The notes: a model not told the origin generated them from the letters alone. Shown: positions 44,461 through 53,989, numbered from the stretch's first letter. The stretch is DNA of 64,000 nt from an uncultured Shewanella sp. (GCF_947491715.1 NZ_CANLKR010000004.1:124001-188000), one strand, 5' to 3'. A program made the numbers and translations.

Positions 44461-46049
44461 GGTAAATCACCTACATAGGATTGTGTTTGATAGCGACCGG
44501 GATTGATAATATTTTGTGGATCGAGTGCTTGCTTTAAATGTGACTTGAGCGCTAGTGCATCGTCATTGAGTTCTTCTGATAATTGAAAAGGCATTTCATC
44601 GATGGCGCGTCGATAACAGGGCCAATTGTTTGCTTTAAAACATTGACGGAGTTTATTGACACATTTTTTGGCTCTGCGCTGCTCTTCAATATTATCCACA
44701 TCGTAATAAAGGCTAATAATGGCTTGGCACATGTGAGCGGTAACACACGTCAGTGTCACTCCAAATTCAAAGCCAAACTCTTGAAATAGCTGCTTACTTT
44801 GTTGCATACAAGAGTTAATTTCTTGACTCAACATAGGCAGTGCGGGTGCGACCCAATAAAAGCCGCACTGGCTATCAATAGGATCTTTCTCTTCATTGAA
44901 AGCTTGTGTTTGATTACGCCAGTAACAGCCTTTTAGTGCCATGGGGTCGGGGTGACCTTCAAACATCATCATGGCTTTAGTAAATTGATTGATTTGCTCT
45001 TGTATATGACTTAAGCGTGATGAATATTTTAGAATAGGTGTGAAATAGTGAAGGGTCTTGTTGAGTCTTTTAAGTTGACTTAACGCAATGATTTTTACAT
45101 CTGCAATGGCATTTAATGCTTGTTTAATTCTTTTCGCCTTAGCTTTAGCGACGTCTGGTGAACCCGAAACAATAAAAGCTGCTGTCCATGGCATGATACG
45201 GTGTTGTTTTTCAAGTGTGTTGATATCTTGATCAAGCGGCCCTGTCATTGGATCCCATCGGGTAAAATCAAATTGACTCACCATAGATAACATACGGAAA
45301 TTATTACCGATGTGCGGTAGAGTATCCAAGGTGTTTTCAGCTTTAAGTTGACGCATGACATCGATATAAGCGCCAATATTCGATACTTTTTTGAGCCTGA
45401 CTAAACAACGAAGACTTTGTTTTTGTCTTTGAGACAATTCAAAACGAATTTTGGTGACAATACCCAGGTTATTCTGAGTAAATATCTCCGTTAAACCTGC
45501 ACTATGGCCTGTACGACCAAGATACCGTGTCGTTGTATCTAATGATTTCTTCTCTCCATTTGCTTGAATATACTCCGTTATTGTAAAATGTCGGCTGCGA
45601 TATCCTTGTGAGCCGTGGCCAAATCCTCTTTCGAGTACATTACCCATGATGCTGGTGGCAGGACCTGCACCAGTACAATCAAGCATCCAAGGAGTGTTTG
45701 CTAAAAACTGAGCGAGTTGCCCCTGTGTGACACCGGGCGCGATTTCGACGACCCCTAACTCAGCATCATAGTGGAAAATGTCATTCATCTGGCTTAAATC
45801 AATGATAAGGTTATTTTCCCTAACAGGTGTTGAGCGACCATATCCCCAGTTTTTTCCAGTACTTATCACATAAAGTGCTTGATTTTGTTGGTGACACTTT
45901 TTAACAATATGGGTTAATTCATTGACTGTTTTTGGTTGATAAGCACCCGTTATATGTCGTTGATGATCCACTAACCCGCTATTGAGATACTGTTTACCGT
46001 CATTTTTGATTATTTCTATTTCAGTGGGATTGAGTTGTTCAAGAGACAT
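44454..46049 (-). CDS. FAD-linked oxidase of the vanillyl-alcohol oxidase/p-cresol methylhydroxylase type
   Basis: This 531-residue flavoprotein has an FAD-binding type 4 domain at about residues 45-240: ALYVISTGKNWGYGRSTP, a VVEIAPGVTQGQLAQFL segment and MLDCTGAGPATSIMGNVLERGFGHG. A C-terminal cap domain of the VAO/PCMH kind follows, ending NIINPGRY, the usual FAD-oxidase tail. The ATG at 46049 is chosen; the frame runs 34 codons further without support. Relatives oxidise phenolic or other alcohols and amines. There is no signal peptide and no cytochrome partner. The coupled downstream gene is of unknown function. The substrate is unknown. Confidence 0.82.
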   Translation of the reverse strand: MSLEQLNPTEIEIIKNDGKQYLNSGLVDHQRHITGAYQPKTVNELTHIVKKCHQQNQALYVISTGKNWGYGRSTPVRENNLIIDLSQMNDIFHYDAELGVVEIAPGVTQGQLAQFLANTPWMLDCTGAGPATSIMGNVLERGFGHGSQGYRSRHFTITEYIQANGEKKSLDTTTRYLGRTGHSAGLTEIFTQNNLGIVTKIRFELSQRQKQSLRCLVRLKKVSNIGAYIDVMRQLKAENTLDTLPHIGNNFRMLSMVSQFDFTRWDPMTGPLDQDINTLEKQHRIMPWTAAFIVSGSPDVAKAKAKRIKQALNAIADVKIIALSQLKRLNKTLHYFTPILKYSSRLSHIQEQINQFTKAMMMFEGHPDPMALKGCYWRNQTQAFNEEKDPIDSQCGFYWVAPALPMLSQEINSCMQQSKQLFQEFGFEFGVTLTCVTAHMCQAIISLYYDVDNIEEQRRAKKCVNKLRQCFKANNWPCYRRAIDEMPFQLSEELNDDALALKSHLKQALDPQNIINPGRYQTQSYVGDLPC

Positions 46050-46255
46050 ACTTCTGTCCTGACTTATTTTTTGAGCAATTTTATCCTGTTTTGAAAGTAT
46101 CAAATAGCGATTTATGTTAATTTTTTGTGATCTTGATCTTATTTGTAGCAATTAATAAACAAATGTATCCAAAGAGGTAAGAGAAATGATGTGTTATTTT
46201 TAGGGGGGGATAATGCACTATTGAGTTAAATTTCCCCCGCATTTTAAGGTGTCTA

Positions 46256-47020
46256 TTAAATAATAATGGGATTGGTGTGTGAGCCGACTGTCATTATACT
46301 GGGATTATAATGCCAAATGTCATTAATGGTTTGGCGAGTAAGACACTGCTCAGGTAAGCCGGTTTGAACAATTTCCCCTTGCTTCATGATAAGGAGCTCA
46401 TCAGTATAGCGAGAGGCCAAGTTGAGATCGTGCAATACAGTGATCACAGTGTATAGCCTGTGTTTAGCGAGGGATTGAACTAAGCCTAATACGTTATGTT
46501 GTTGTGCCAGATCCAGTGCAGAAGTGGGCTCGTCCAATAATAACAGGGGCGTTTTTTGAGCTTGGCTTAATTGAGTGAGTACTCTTGCAAGATGGACTCG
46601 CTGTTTTTCTCCACCAGAGAGACTGGGGTAAGGCCTATTTTTTAAATGGGAAATGGCCAGTTTTTCCAATAAATTATCCATGATAATCTGGCCTTGTTGG
46701 CGGCTAATGCTGAGTGGATAAAGCCCCATTGCAATCACATCCGAAACCGTAAAAGGAAAGCTTAAGCTAGACTCTTGAGGAAGGACGCCTAATAACGTGG
46801 CCAGTTCCTGTTTCGGCCATTGATTCAATTGTTGATGATGGAATTGAATTTTTCCTTCACTTATCACAAGATCCTGACTGATGGTCTTCAATAAGCTCGA
46901 TTTTCCAGCGCCATTGGGGCCGATAATGCCGATAACTTTACCTGCTGATGCATTGAAGTTAATGTTATTGAGGACGGTTTTTTGATTAATCTTGAGTGTG
47001 AGGTTGCTGATGCTTAACAT
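46256..47020 (-). CDS. hmuV: heme ABC transporter ATP-binding protein
   Basis: This 254-residue ATPase powers heme passage from periplasm to cytosol with HmuU and HmuT. It has Walker A GPNGAGKSSLLK, the LSGGEKQRVHLARVLTQL signature, Walker B LLLLDEPTSALD and the switch His in VLHDLNLASRY. It is the last gene of the tonB-exbB-exbD-hmuTUV operon, 18 bases after hmuU. It could in principle serve vitamin B12 or siderophores, but the neighbouring heme receptor, HutX and HutZ make heme by far the best assignment. Confidence 0.94.
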   Translation of the reverse strand: MLSISNLTLKINQKTVLNNINFNASAGKVIGIIGPNGAGKSSLLKTISQDLVISEGKIQFHHQQLNQWPKQELATLLGVLPQESSLSFPFTVSDVIAMGLYPLSISRQQGQIIMDNLLEKLAISHLKNRPYPSLSGGEKQRVHLARVLTQLSQAQKTPLLLLDEPTSALDLAQQHNVLGLVQSLAKHRLYTVITVLHDLNLASRYTDELLIMKQGEIVQTGLPEQCLTRQTINDIWHYNPSIMTVGSHTNPIII

Positions 47021-47038
47021 GATGTAATCACTTCTCGT

Positions 47039-48052
47039 TTATAGTTTATTTTTTTGCTTAATCAGGAGAACGATAAAGAAAGGGGCGCCGAGTAAAGCCG
47101 TAATTAATCCAACCGGAAGCTCTTGAGGGGATAATACATAACGTGCTCCCGTGTCGGCTAACATGAGCATTATGGCACCGAGTAGCGCACTGGAAGGTAA
47201 TAGTGCTTTATGATCTGGGCCAATGATCATACGAATTAAATGAGGAACAATCAGCCCGATAAACCCAATAATACCCGTCGCAGCAACACTTATTCCAACG
47301 CCAAAGGCGCACAATAAAATGATTTTCAATTTAAGCTTATTAATGTTGATACCTAAATGCCTAGCTTCAGACTCTCCCAAGAGTAAGGCATTGAGTGCAT
47401 TGGACGAGCGATGAAATTGCCAGCTTATTAGCGCTAAAGTGAGAGCGGTTAAAATAACATAGTGCCATTGAGCACCAGCAATGGAGCCCATTTGCCATAA
47501 GGTTAAATCTCTAAGCGCCATGTCATCGGCAAAGTAAACCAGTAACCCGATTGCGGCGCCTGTTAATGCGGCAATGGCGACACCTGATAACAATAATAAT
47601 ATCACAGAGGTACCATTATTCGCTTGAGCGAGGCGGTAAACGGTTAATGTGGTGATAAGTCCTGTGATAAAAGCACTGCTAGCAATACCCATTTCACCGC
47701 TTGAAGGGAAGAGAATGATGCATAATGCGGCGCCTAATGCAGCGCCCGAAGAGACGCCTATAATGCCAGGATCGGCTAATGGATTACGAAATAATCCCTG
47801 CATAACGGCACCACATTGGGCCAAAATGGCACCGACACATAAGGCCAGTAACGTACGTGGTAAGCGCACATTATTAATGATGAGTTGTTCCTGGACACCG
47901 AGAGGTTGTAATTGCCATTGGGTTGCCCAGCTGATGATGGCGCTAAAACTGTGTTGCAAACTGATTGGAATAGGGCCTGTCGCAATGGACATTAAACATG
48001 ATAATAAGAGCAGTCCAAGCAATACAGGGAAAAGATAATGAGATGCTTTCAT
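47039..48052 (-). CDS. hmuU: heme ABC transporter permease
   Basis: HmuU is a FecCD-type inner-membrane permease with about ten spans and 337 residues. Signatures are RLPRTLLALCVGAILAQCGAVMQGLFRNPLADPGIIGVSSGAALGAAL near the N-terminus and GFIGLIVPHLIRMIIGPDHKALLPSSALLGA near the C-terminus. It ends ITALLGAPFFIVLLI, as usual. Its start overlaps the end of hmuT by four bases, so the two are translationally coupled. Confidence 0.94.
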   Translation of the reverse strand: MKASHYLFPVLLGLLLLSCLMSIATGPIPISLQHSFSAIISWATQWQLQPLGVQEQLIINNVRLPRTLLALCVGAILAQCGAVMQGLFRNPLADPGIIGVSSGAALGAALCIILFPSSGEMGIASSAFITGLITTLTVYRLAQANNGTSVILLLLSGVAIAALTGAAIGLLVYFADDMALRDLTLWQMGSIAGAQWHYVILTALTLALISWQFHRSSNALNALLLGESEARHLGININKLKLKIILLCAFGVGISVAATGIIGFIGLIVPHLIRMIIGPDHKALLPSSALLGAIMLMLADTGARYVLSPQELPVGLITALLGAPFFIVLLIKQKNKL

Positions 48053-49026
48053 TCTACGGGCTCTTGGCTATTTTCTGGTAATGCACTTTTTGTCAACGAG
48101 ATAAATTGCTGACTTAATATTTCTGCCTCATCAATAGCACTTAATCCCAACCCGCCGATCAGTGCTTTAGGCGGGATCACAAAAACGTGTTTATTTTGGT
48201 AAGCAGGTAGGCTGGCAAGTAATGGCATGTTGGCTAACAAGGGAAATAAGCTAATATCTTGTTTTTCAGTTGACTCATTACGTGAGGAGATGAGTATGAT
48301 GTCAGGTTGCATTGATAAAATGCCTTCTTGTGAGACGGTTTTATAACCTGAAAATGTTGCGCTATTTTGGGATCCTGTTAGCTGTATAATAATATCGGCT
48401 GCGGTGTCGGCCCCTCCGACTTTTGCGGGTCTTCCTGCTTGTAAGAGCATAAATAAGACTTTGATGGGGTGACTGTCGCTTATTTGGTTGCGGTTTTTAG
48501 CTATCTTGTTAAGTTGTGCTGAAAGGTGGTTTTTTAACGTTTCTGCGTTATTGGTTTTAGCCAGCAATGTACTAACAGCATCGATATTATTGAATAATTC
48601 ATTTTTGTTGGTCGCGCTGGGAAGGCTAATGACTTTGACATCGGCTGAGCGTAATAAAGCCAATGTGTTTGCAGGTCCCATGACATCACTGCCTAATAAA
48701 ACATTGGGATGAAGAGAGAGCAAACCTTCTGCTGATAGCATGCGATGATATCCGACTTGTTTGATGTGCCTTAAGTTTTTGGGGATCTTGCTACTGGCAT
48801 CGACAGCGATTAAATTATTCTCTCCTCCTAAGGCGAGAACCAGTTCAGTGATCCCTGCGCCAGCGCTGATAAGCCGAATGTCTTGAGTCGAGGTTGCGGC
48901 TTGCTGATTGGGTTCAAGTAATTCGGCTGAATGAGCTTTCACAGTTAAGCTGCTTGTGAGTAACAAAGCAGCACTGAAAGACAGCAGTATTGGAGAAGCT
49001 ATTTTAGATAAAGTAATAGTAAACAT
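48049..49026 (-). CDS. hmuT: periplasmic heme-binding protein
   Basis: This 325-residue protein captures heme in the periplasm for HmuUV. An N-terminal signal peptide (KIASPILLSFSAALLLTSSLTVKAHS) is followed by a cluster-A type binding protein: RLISAGAGITELVLALGGENNLIAVD, then SAEGLLSLHPNVLLGSDVMGP with a Tyr in QVGYHRM that is a likely heme ligand. PDIILISSRNE and GLGLSAIDEAEIL complete the fold. The ribosome-binding site is weak. Between exbD and this start lie three 30-base tandem repeats, which could affect its expression. Confidence 0.92.
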   Translation of the reverse strand: MFTITLSKIASPILLSFSAALLLTSSLTVKAHSAELLEPNQQAATSTQDIRLISAGAGITELVLALGGENNLIAVDASSKIPKNLRHIKQVGYHRMLSAEGLLSLHPNVLLGSDVMGPANTLALLRSADVKVISLPSATNKNELFNNIDAVSTLLAKTNNAETLKNHLSAQLNKIAKNRNQISDSHPIKVLFMLLQAGRPAKVGGADTAADIIIQLTGSQNSATFSGYKTVSQEGILSMQPDIILISSRNESTEKQDISLFPLLANMPLLASLPAYQNKHVFVIPPKALIGGLGLSAIDEAEILSQQFISLTKSALPENSQEPVE

Positions 49027-49050
49027 AATAAAGGAAATGCCTATGTGTTC

Positions 49051-49150
49051 ATTAATAAAGGTTATGTCTATGTGGTGTTCATTAATAAAGGTTATGTCTA
49101 TGTGGTGTTCATTAATAAAGGTTATGTCTATGTGGTGTCCATTAATAAAG
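49051..49150. repeat. three tandem 30-bp repeats upstream of hmuT
   Basis: The unit ATTAATAAAGGTTATGTCTA followed by TGTGGTGTTC occurs three times exactly in register (49051-49140), with one difference in the last copy and ten bases of a fourth. It fills most of the exbD-hmuT gap. On the minus strand it reads out as the untranslated leader of hmuT. The 30-base length keeps frame but no convincing gene covers it. Confidence 0.95.
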
Positions 49151-49210
49151 ATGAATGCCTTTGATGACTTACCAGCATTGTTATTAGAATAGTGAAAATG
49201 AATGCAGGCA

Positions 49211-49642
49211 TTATTGACTCTGTTCCATTAATACTTGCGTGTTCTTTATCTCATGTTGTTGCAATAAGCTCAGTGCGCGCATGAGTGGTTCAATAGAGGC
49301 CGATTTATCGGCTGCAATGATAATGTTGACATCAGGTTGCGTTTTGAAAGATGTATTAAAAGCGGCTTCAAATTCTGACCAATGATCATATCCTTGCCCA
49401 TTAATGGCCCATTGAGGACTCGATGGCATCACATTAATCGTCATTTTTTTTTGCTCTGTGATGGGGGGTAAATGAGCATTAGGAGCCGACGGAACATCAA
49501 GATGCAAGCTTTGCAGGGGGGCATTGGCTGTAAGCAATAAAAAAACCAGCACAATAAAAATAATGTCAATAAGCGGGGTCATGTCAATGGCGACTGCGTC
49601 GTTTTGCATGAATGATGACAAGTTATTGTGAGGACTTATCAT
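49211..49642 (-). CDS. exbD: biopolymer transport protein ExbD
   Basis: ExbD uses proton motive force with ExbB to energise TonB. The product has 143 residues, with a short cytosolic N-terminus, one membrane span at about residues 20-42 (AIDMTPLIDIIFIVLVFLLLTA) with the essential Asp in PLIDIIF, and a periplasmic domain of about 100 residues. Its start overlaps exbB by four bases. It belongs to the tonB-exbB-exbD-hmuTUV operon. Confidence 0.94.
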   Translation of the reverse strand: MISPHNNLSSFMQNDAVAIDMTPLIDIIFIVLVFLLLTANAPLQSLHLDVPSAPNAHLPPITEQKKMTINVMPSSPQWAINGQGYDHWSEFEAAFNTSFKTQPDVNIIIAADKSASIEPLMRALSLLQQHEIKNTQVLMEQSQ

Positions 49643-50376
49643 ATTGAGACACTCTTTTTGATGTCATTTTTTGCTAATGGCTTTGAGGCATCTTTTGATA
49701 CTGTTGAGAAAGCTGTTGGCGTGAAGATGTCAATCTGCGTGATGTTGGCAAGACCATTTAACCATAAATTGAGTTGGTTTAAGGTGTAAGCGGTTTTGTT
49801 GCATCTTTGCTCTGCCCAAAGATTAAAAAGTTGAGCAAATATGATAGCTGGAAGTGCGATTATCAGGCCTGCTGCGGTAGTATTCATGGCTAAGCCAAGC
49901 CCGGAAGAGAGCTGTGATGGCGTGATGGGCTCCTGACTTTGTGCAAGCGCTTCAAACATGCCAATCAGGCCTAACACGGTACCAAGTAATCCCATTAATG
50001 GTGCCACTGCGGCGATCAATTGCAGTAATTTTAACCCCGATTTTCTCACTGTTAATTGCTGGCTGAGCCATAAGCTGATGATGTTTTCGCGGGTGGCTTG
50101 GTCTTCATTTCGGTAAGTTAATAATAAGAAAGCGCCTTTTGCTTCCAACTCTTGGTTTTGTTCCAGTGCTTTCATGCTTTGTAAAATATAGCTTTCAGTG
50201 GGAGGGTTAAGGTTAAGGCTGAGTAGTTTTATTGCTTTTTTACTCTTTAGCAGATCATAGAGAACGAATGCCATTCTTTCTAGAATGATCATTAAGGTGA
50301 TAAAAGCACAAAATCCCAAAGGCCAAGCTAAGTGGCCTAAGGCGTGGTTGAGTGACTGAAACAAGCTGTCATTCAT
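49639..50376 (-). CDS. exbB: biopolymer transport protein ExbB
   Basis: ExbB is the pentameric proton-channel partner of ExbD, with 245 residues and three membrane spans. The first span is at about 15-38 and the two others form the TolQ/ExbB block (KLLQLIAAVAPLMGLLGTVLGLIGMFEALA, then GLGLAMNTTAAGLIIALPAIIFAQLF). It lacks the long periplasmic extension of some ExbB proteins. It lies between tonB (28 bases upstream) and exbD (overlapping). Its placement in a heme operon implies a dedicated energising system. Confidence 0.94.
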   Translation of the reverse strand: MNDSLFQSLNHALGHLAWPLGFCAFITLMIILERMAFVLYDLLKSKKAIKLLSLNLNPPTESYILQSMKALEQNQELEAKGAFLLLTYRNEDQATRENIISLWLSQQLTVRKSGLKLLQLIAAVAPLMGLLGTVLGLIGMFEALAQSQEPITPSQLSSGLGLAMNTTAAGLIIALPAIIFAQLFNLWAEQRCNKTAYTLNQLNLWLNGLANITQIDIFTPTAFSTVSKDASKPLAKNDIKKSVSI

Positions 50377-50404
50377 TGAAATGATCCCTACTTAAAATTT
50401 TGAA

Positions 50405-51205
50405 TTAATTGAGTGAAAATTTGATGGGTACCCGCACTTTATAGGTGTAGGCTGTTTGTTCATTTGGGGCGGAAAATCGCCATTTTTTAACGGCCTCCAG
50501 TGCGGCTTTATCTAATAAATTAAAGCCAGAACTGGAAATTAACTTCAGTGACAACTGTTTACCCGCTTGATCAAATAACACTTCTAATGTGGTAATACCT
50601 TCAAACCCTTTTTTCCTTGCCAGTCTAGGGTAATCAGGTTGGGCGGGTGGCGCTGCAAACTTTGGTTGACTGACTTCCATACTGGGTAAAATAGGCTTGG
50701 GTTTTTCTTGTGTTTTTTTGATCTGTGCTTGCTGGCTGTCTACTGAGTGATTGTCTGACAATTGAGTTAATTCTTGCATTTGGGCTGGTTGTTTATGGGG
50801 GGAGCGAGTGTGTTGAGTCGTTTTTGTCTGCCGTGATACTTGTCGTGTATCGTTCTGCTGTGTCGACGCGGTAGGTTTGTGTGTTATGGGAGCAACAGCA
50901 GATGGAACCGTCCCAGTTACTCTGCTCTTGGTATTAGCAGCGCTGGTGTTGAGTGTGTTTATCGGTGATTTGGGTGTCTCATTACTGCTTTTTTTATTAT
51001 TTGTTATTTCGTTTTTGGCTATTTTTTCTTGATGGTCGGCCGTTGATTGGGTCAGTGTGAGGCTAACAGAGGTGCTGTTTGAAAGGCCTGATGGCGGAGT
51101 AAAAGCCAATGGTAATGTAGTGTGTTTTTGGCTTAATACACAGCCCAAGAGCAGTACGCTGATACTGGCAAAAAAAGCGTAGCGTTGATTCGTCATAATG
51201 CACAT
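50405..51205 (-). CDS. tonB: TonB energy transducer dedicated to heme uptake
   Basis: TonB links the inner-membrane ExbBD motor to outer-membrane receptors. The product has 266 residues, or 263 if ATG 51196 is used. A membrane anchor lies at about residues 10-27. A long periplasmic linker (about 28-175) is rich in Thr, Gln, Ser and Lys rather than the classic Pro-Glu/Pro-Lys repeats. The C-terminal TonB domain (PDYPRLARKKGFEGITTLEVLFDQ, LLDKAALEAVKKWRFSAP and VRVPIKFSLN) is complete. It heads the minus-strand operon and is divergent from the heme receptor, with a Fur-box core in the shared control region. Confidence 0.92.
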   Translation of the reverse strand: MCIMTNQRYAFFASISVLLLGCVLSQKHTTLPLAFTPPSGLSNSTSVSLTLTQSTADHQEKIAKNEITNNKKSSNETPKSPINTLNTSAANTKSRVTGTVPSAVAPITHKPTASTQQNDTRQVSRQTKTTQHTRSPHKQPAQMQELTQLSDNHSVDSQQAQIKKTQEKPKPILPSMEVSQPKFAAPPAQPDYPRLARKKGFEGITTLEVLFDQAGKQLSLKLISSSGFNLLDKAALEAVKKWRFSAPNEQTAYTYKVRVPIKFSLN

Positions 51206-51323
51206 TTTCTGACGATGAAAACAGGATTAAGGGAAAGTGTTAACATTGACACATGACCTCTGAAGAGACAATACATTCAATTTATCTTATGTAATTTACA
51301 CCTATTTTAATCTAAATGCAAAC

Positions 51324-51342
51324 AAGAATGATTATCAGTTGT
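51324..51342. promoter_or_regulatory. Fur box between tonB and the heme receptor
   Basis: The 11 central bases AATGATTATCA (51327-51337) match the Fur consensus GATAATGATTATCATTATC exactly; the outer bases match poorly. The site lies in the 236-base divergent gap and could repress both transcription units under iron excess. Confidence 0.75.
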
Positions 51343-51441
51343 ATTTCTGTTTTATGTCGGGTAGAGTGCCGTTAATGGAGAGTAAAGGCGCATTTCTGCT
51401 GCCTTTACGACTATTTTAATAAATGATTAAGGTGTACAAAG

Positions 51442-53430
51442 ATGTTCACTAAGCAGTTGGCTGTTCTCATGGTGGTCTCGCAAACTCCTTTCGCTTTTGC
51501 CGATGAAAAGCAAACTTATACTGAGTTTGATGAAGTGTTAGTTTCCGCAACTCGTATTAATGAAAAAGCATCTGATACGAGCCAAAGTGTTGCTGTGGTC
51601 AATGAAGAAAAGCTACAAGAATTACAACCTAATTCAGTTGCCAGTGCATTGAAGTATGAAGCGAATATCGATACCACTAACGGCCCTAGAGCGACTTCTC
51701 AAGGCGTCGAAATACGCGGCTTGAGTGGTCAACAAGTTCTGCAAACTATCGATGGTGTGAGGCAAAATGCCAATTCAGGTCATAGAGGGACTTATTTTAT
51801 GGACCCTGAGTTATTGCAGTCTATTGAAGTGATCCGAGGGCCTGCCAGTAGCATTTGGGGCAGCGGCGCCGTAGGCGGGGTTGTTGCTCAAAGAACAAAA
51901 TCAGCCACTGATTTATTAGAAGATGGTGCCAGTTTTGGTGGCTATCTAAAGCAAGGTTATGAAACTAATGGTGATCGTCTCAGTACCAGTGGTGCGGTAT
52001 ATGGTAAACAAGATGATGTGGATTGGCTGATTAATGCCAGTAGTTTTGATAATAACAATATCAAAACCGGTGATGGTGAAACATTAGCAAACAGCGCTGC
52101 AGATGGAAATAGCGGTATTATTAAATTGGGCTGGCAAGCAGCAGAGAATCAGCGATTAGAATTAACAACGCGATTAAGTCAAATTGATGAACTTGTGCCC
52201 AGTAACCCCAGTACCAGCGAAGGAACCTCATCACCCTTAGTGAGACGAAATACAACCGATAAAAATGTGACCTTAGGTTATGACTATCAATCTATTGATT
52301 CAGAGCTGGTCAACTTAAAAACACAAGTTTACTGGAATGATACTCAGTATGATGAAGATAGGATAACCTACAATCAACAAGACAGTACCGATTATCAATC
52401 TGTAGGCTTTAGCGTCAATAATCAAAGCCGTTTTGATACTTGGTCATTATTATATGGTATCGATGCTTATCATGACACTATAGATACAGTCAGAGACGAT
52501 ACTGGGCAAGAAGGTGAGCGGGTCAACAATTTGAATGCCAGCTCTCAAGTGGCTGGAGCGTTTACTCAAGCCAATGTGGATTTAACCCAGAGTTTGGGAT
52601 TAACAACCGCGTTGCGTTTTGATCATTATGAAAATAAAAGTGATAGCTTAGGCACATCCGCCAGCGACAGTGCAGTATCACCCACGTTAGGCTTGAAGTG
52701 GCAGGCCACCGATTGGTTAAGTTTAAGTGCACGATACGATCAAGCTTTCCGCGCACCAAGCATGGAGGAGATGTACTCTACTGGCACACACTTTTGTTAT
52801 TACACCGGTTTTTGTAATAGCTTTGAAATTAATCCAGATTTGAAGCCGGAAACGGCAAAAAACAAAGAAATTCAAGCGAATATGAATTTCAAGCAGTTAC
52901 TGGGTAATGATGAATTAGCGCTGACATTAAATGTCTTTCGCAATGACGTGAGTGACTATATTGAACAAGTCTTTACCACAACAACGACATCTTATCAAAA
53001 TGTCAGTGATGCTAGGTTAACCGGCTTTGAACTAGGTGGTAATTATCGATATGAGCAGACACGTTTGACTGTTAATTATGGTCAAACAGAAGGTAAAGAT
53101 AAAGATTCAAATGAGTATCTATCAAGTGTACCGGCTAATAAAGTGACCTTAGATTTGTCCCAAGGTTTGATGCAAGGTGAAGTGAAAGTGGGTACCCGTT
53201 TTACTCATGTCGATGCGCAAGATAATTTACCAAACGATACCGATGAAGTGTATTCCAATTATTCACTGATGGATCTGTATGCCTCGTGGGAGCCTGCTAT
53301 GGGGACGTTTTCAGGCTTTCGATTTGACTTATCCGTTGATAATTTGACCGATAAACAGTATCGTCAAGCGTGGCAAACCTTGTATGAGCCTGGGCGTAAT
53401 ATCAAATTAGCGGCACGCTATCAGTTTTAA
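51442..53430 (+). CDS. TonB-dependent heme receptor (HutA/HugA-type)
   Basis: This outer-membrane heme or hemoglobin receptor has 662 residues. The signal peptide ends at FAFADEK, and the TonB box is FDEVLVSATR. The plug has VEIRGLSGQQVLQTIDGVRQNANSGHRG and SIEVIRGPASSIWGSGAVGGVV. The barrel includes RYDQAFRAPSMEEMYSTG, matching the family FRAP box near the NPDLKPE motif (INPDLKPETAKN) that is typical of heme receptors, and it ends in Phe. AAGGTG precedes the start. HutX and HutZ genes follow in the same operon, and tonB-exbBD-hmuTUV is divergent. The gene could be called hutA, hugA or hmuR. Confidence 0.92.
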   Translation: MFTKQLAVLMVVSQTPFAFADEKQTYTEFDEVLVSATRINEKASDTSQSVAVVNEEKLQELQPNSVASALKYEANIDTTNGPRATSQGVEIRGLSGQQVLQTIDGVRQNANSGHRGTYFMDPELLQSIEVIRGPASSIWGSGAVGGVVAQRTKSATDLLEDGASFGGYLKQGYETNGDRLSTSGAVYGKQDDVDWLINASSFDNNNIKTGDGETLANSAADGNSGIIKLGWQAAENQRLELTTRLSQIDELVPSNPSTSEGTSSPLVRRNTTDKNVTLGYDYQSIDSELVNLKTQVYWNDTQYDEDRITYNQQDSTDYQSVGFSVNNQSRFDTWSLLYGIDAYHDTIDTVRDDTGQEGERVNNLNASSQVAGAFTQANVDLTQSLGLTTALRFDHYENKSDSLGTSASDSAVSPTLGLKWQATDWLSLSARYDQAFRAPSMEEMYSTGTHFCYYTGFCNSFEINPDLKPETAKNKEIQANMNFKQLLGNDELALTLNVFRNDVSDYIEQVFTTTTTSYQNVSDARLTGFELGGNYRYEQTRLTVNYGQTEGKDKDSNEYLSSVPANKVTLDLSQGLMQGEVKVGTRFTHVDAQDNLPNDTDEVYSNYSLMDLYASWEPAMGTFSGFRFDLSVDNLTDKQYRQAWQTLYEPGRNIKLAARYQF

Positions 53431-53453
53431 TGATGTGATGCTGGAGTAGACAA

Positions 53454-53954
53454 ATGCAACAGACTGATAATGACAAGATCCAACAATATTTTATTGATAA
53501 TCCCAATATGATGCCCTCCCAAGTGGCTGATGCACTAAAGGTGTCAGAGCTGGCGGTTGTTAAAGCTTTACCCGATGATGAATGGCATTCCATTGCATTA
53601 ACTGAGATGGATGAACTCTTTACCCACTTACCTCAGTGGGGAAATGTTACGACAATCATTACGGTTTCAGGGAATATTTTTGAATTTAAAGGGCCCTTTC
53701 CAAAGGGAAAATATGCTCGGGGTTATTATAACTTGATCCCCAAAAATAATGGTTTTCATGGTCATTTAAAACTTGATGAAATCATTCATATAGTGATTAT
53801 CAGTAAGGCGTTTAGAGGCAGGGAAAGTTACTCTATTAATTTTTTTGGACGTTTTGAAGAAATCGTTTTTAAAGTGTATTTAGGGCGTGATGAAAAAGGT
53901 GTGTTATTACCCAAGCAGGTTGAGCGGATTAAACAGCTTATTAATCGAGTATGA
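53454..53954 (+). CDS. hutX: heme utilisation cytosolic carrier protein HutX
   Basis: HutX is a cytosolic heme carrier that delivers heme to HutZ. The 166-residue protein has the ChuX/HutX domain: an N-terminal helical region with MMPSQVADALKVSELAVVKALPDD, a GNVTTIITVSGNIFEFKGPFPKGKYARGYYNL core and FFGRFEEIVFKVYLGRDEKG at the C-terminus. It lies 23 bases after the receptor gene and 35 before hutZ. HutW, the radical-SAM partner found in Vibrio, is not present here. Confidence 0.9.
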   Translation: MQQTDNDKIQQYFIDNPNMMPSQVADALKVSELAVVKALPDDEWHSIALTEMDELFTHLPQWGNVTTIITVSGNIFEFKGPFPKGKYARGYYNLIPKNNGFHGHLKLDEIIHIVIISKAFRGRESYSINFFGRFEEIVFKVYLGRDEKGVLLPKQVERIKQLINRV

Positions 53955-53989
53955 AACGAATCACTTTTAGTGTGTAAGTGGGAAAAGAG

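Noticed and set aside
48956..49192. Plus-strand frame across the 30-base repeats with a repeated IKVMSMWCSL pattern
   Set aside because: The 30-base unit keeps frame, so any strand would show a repeat peptide. It lies opposite hmuT and lacks a ribosome-binding site.
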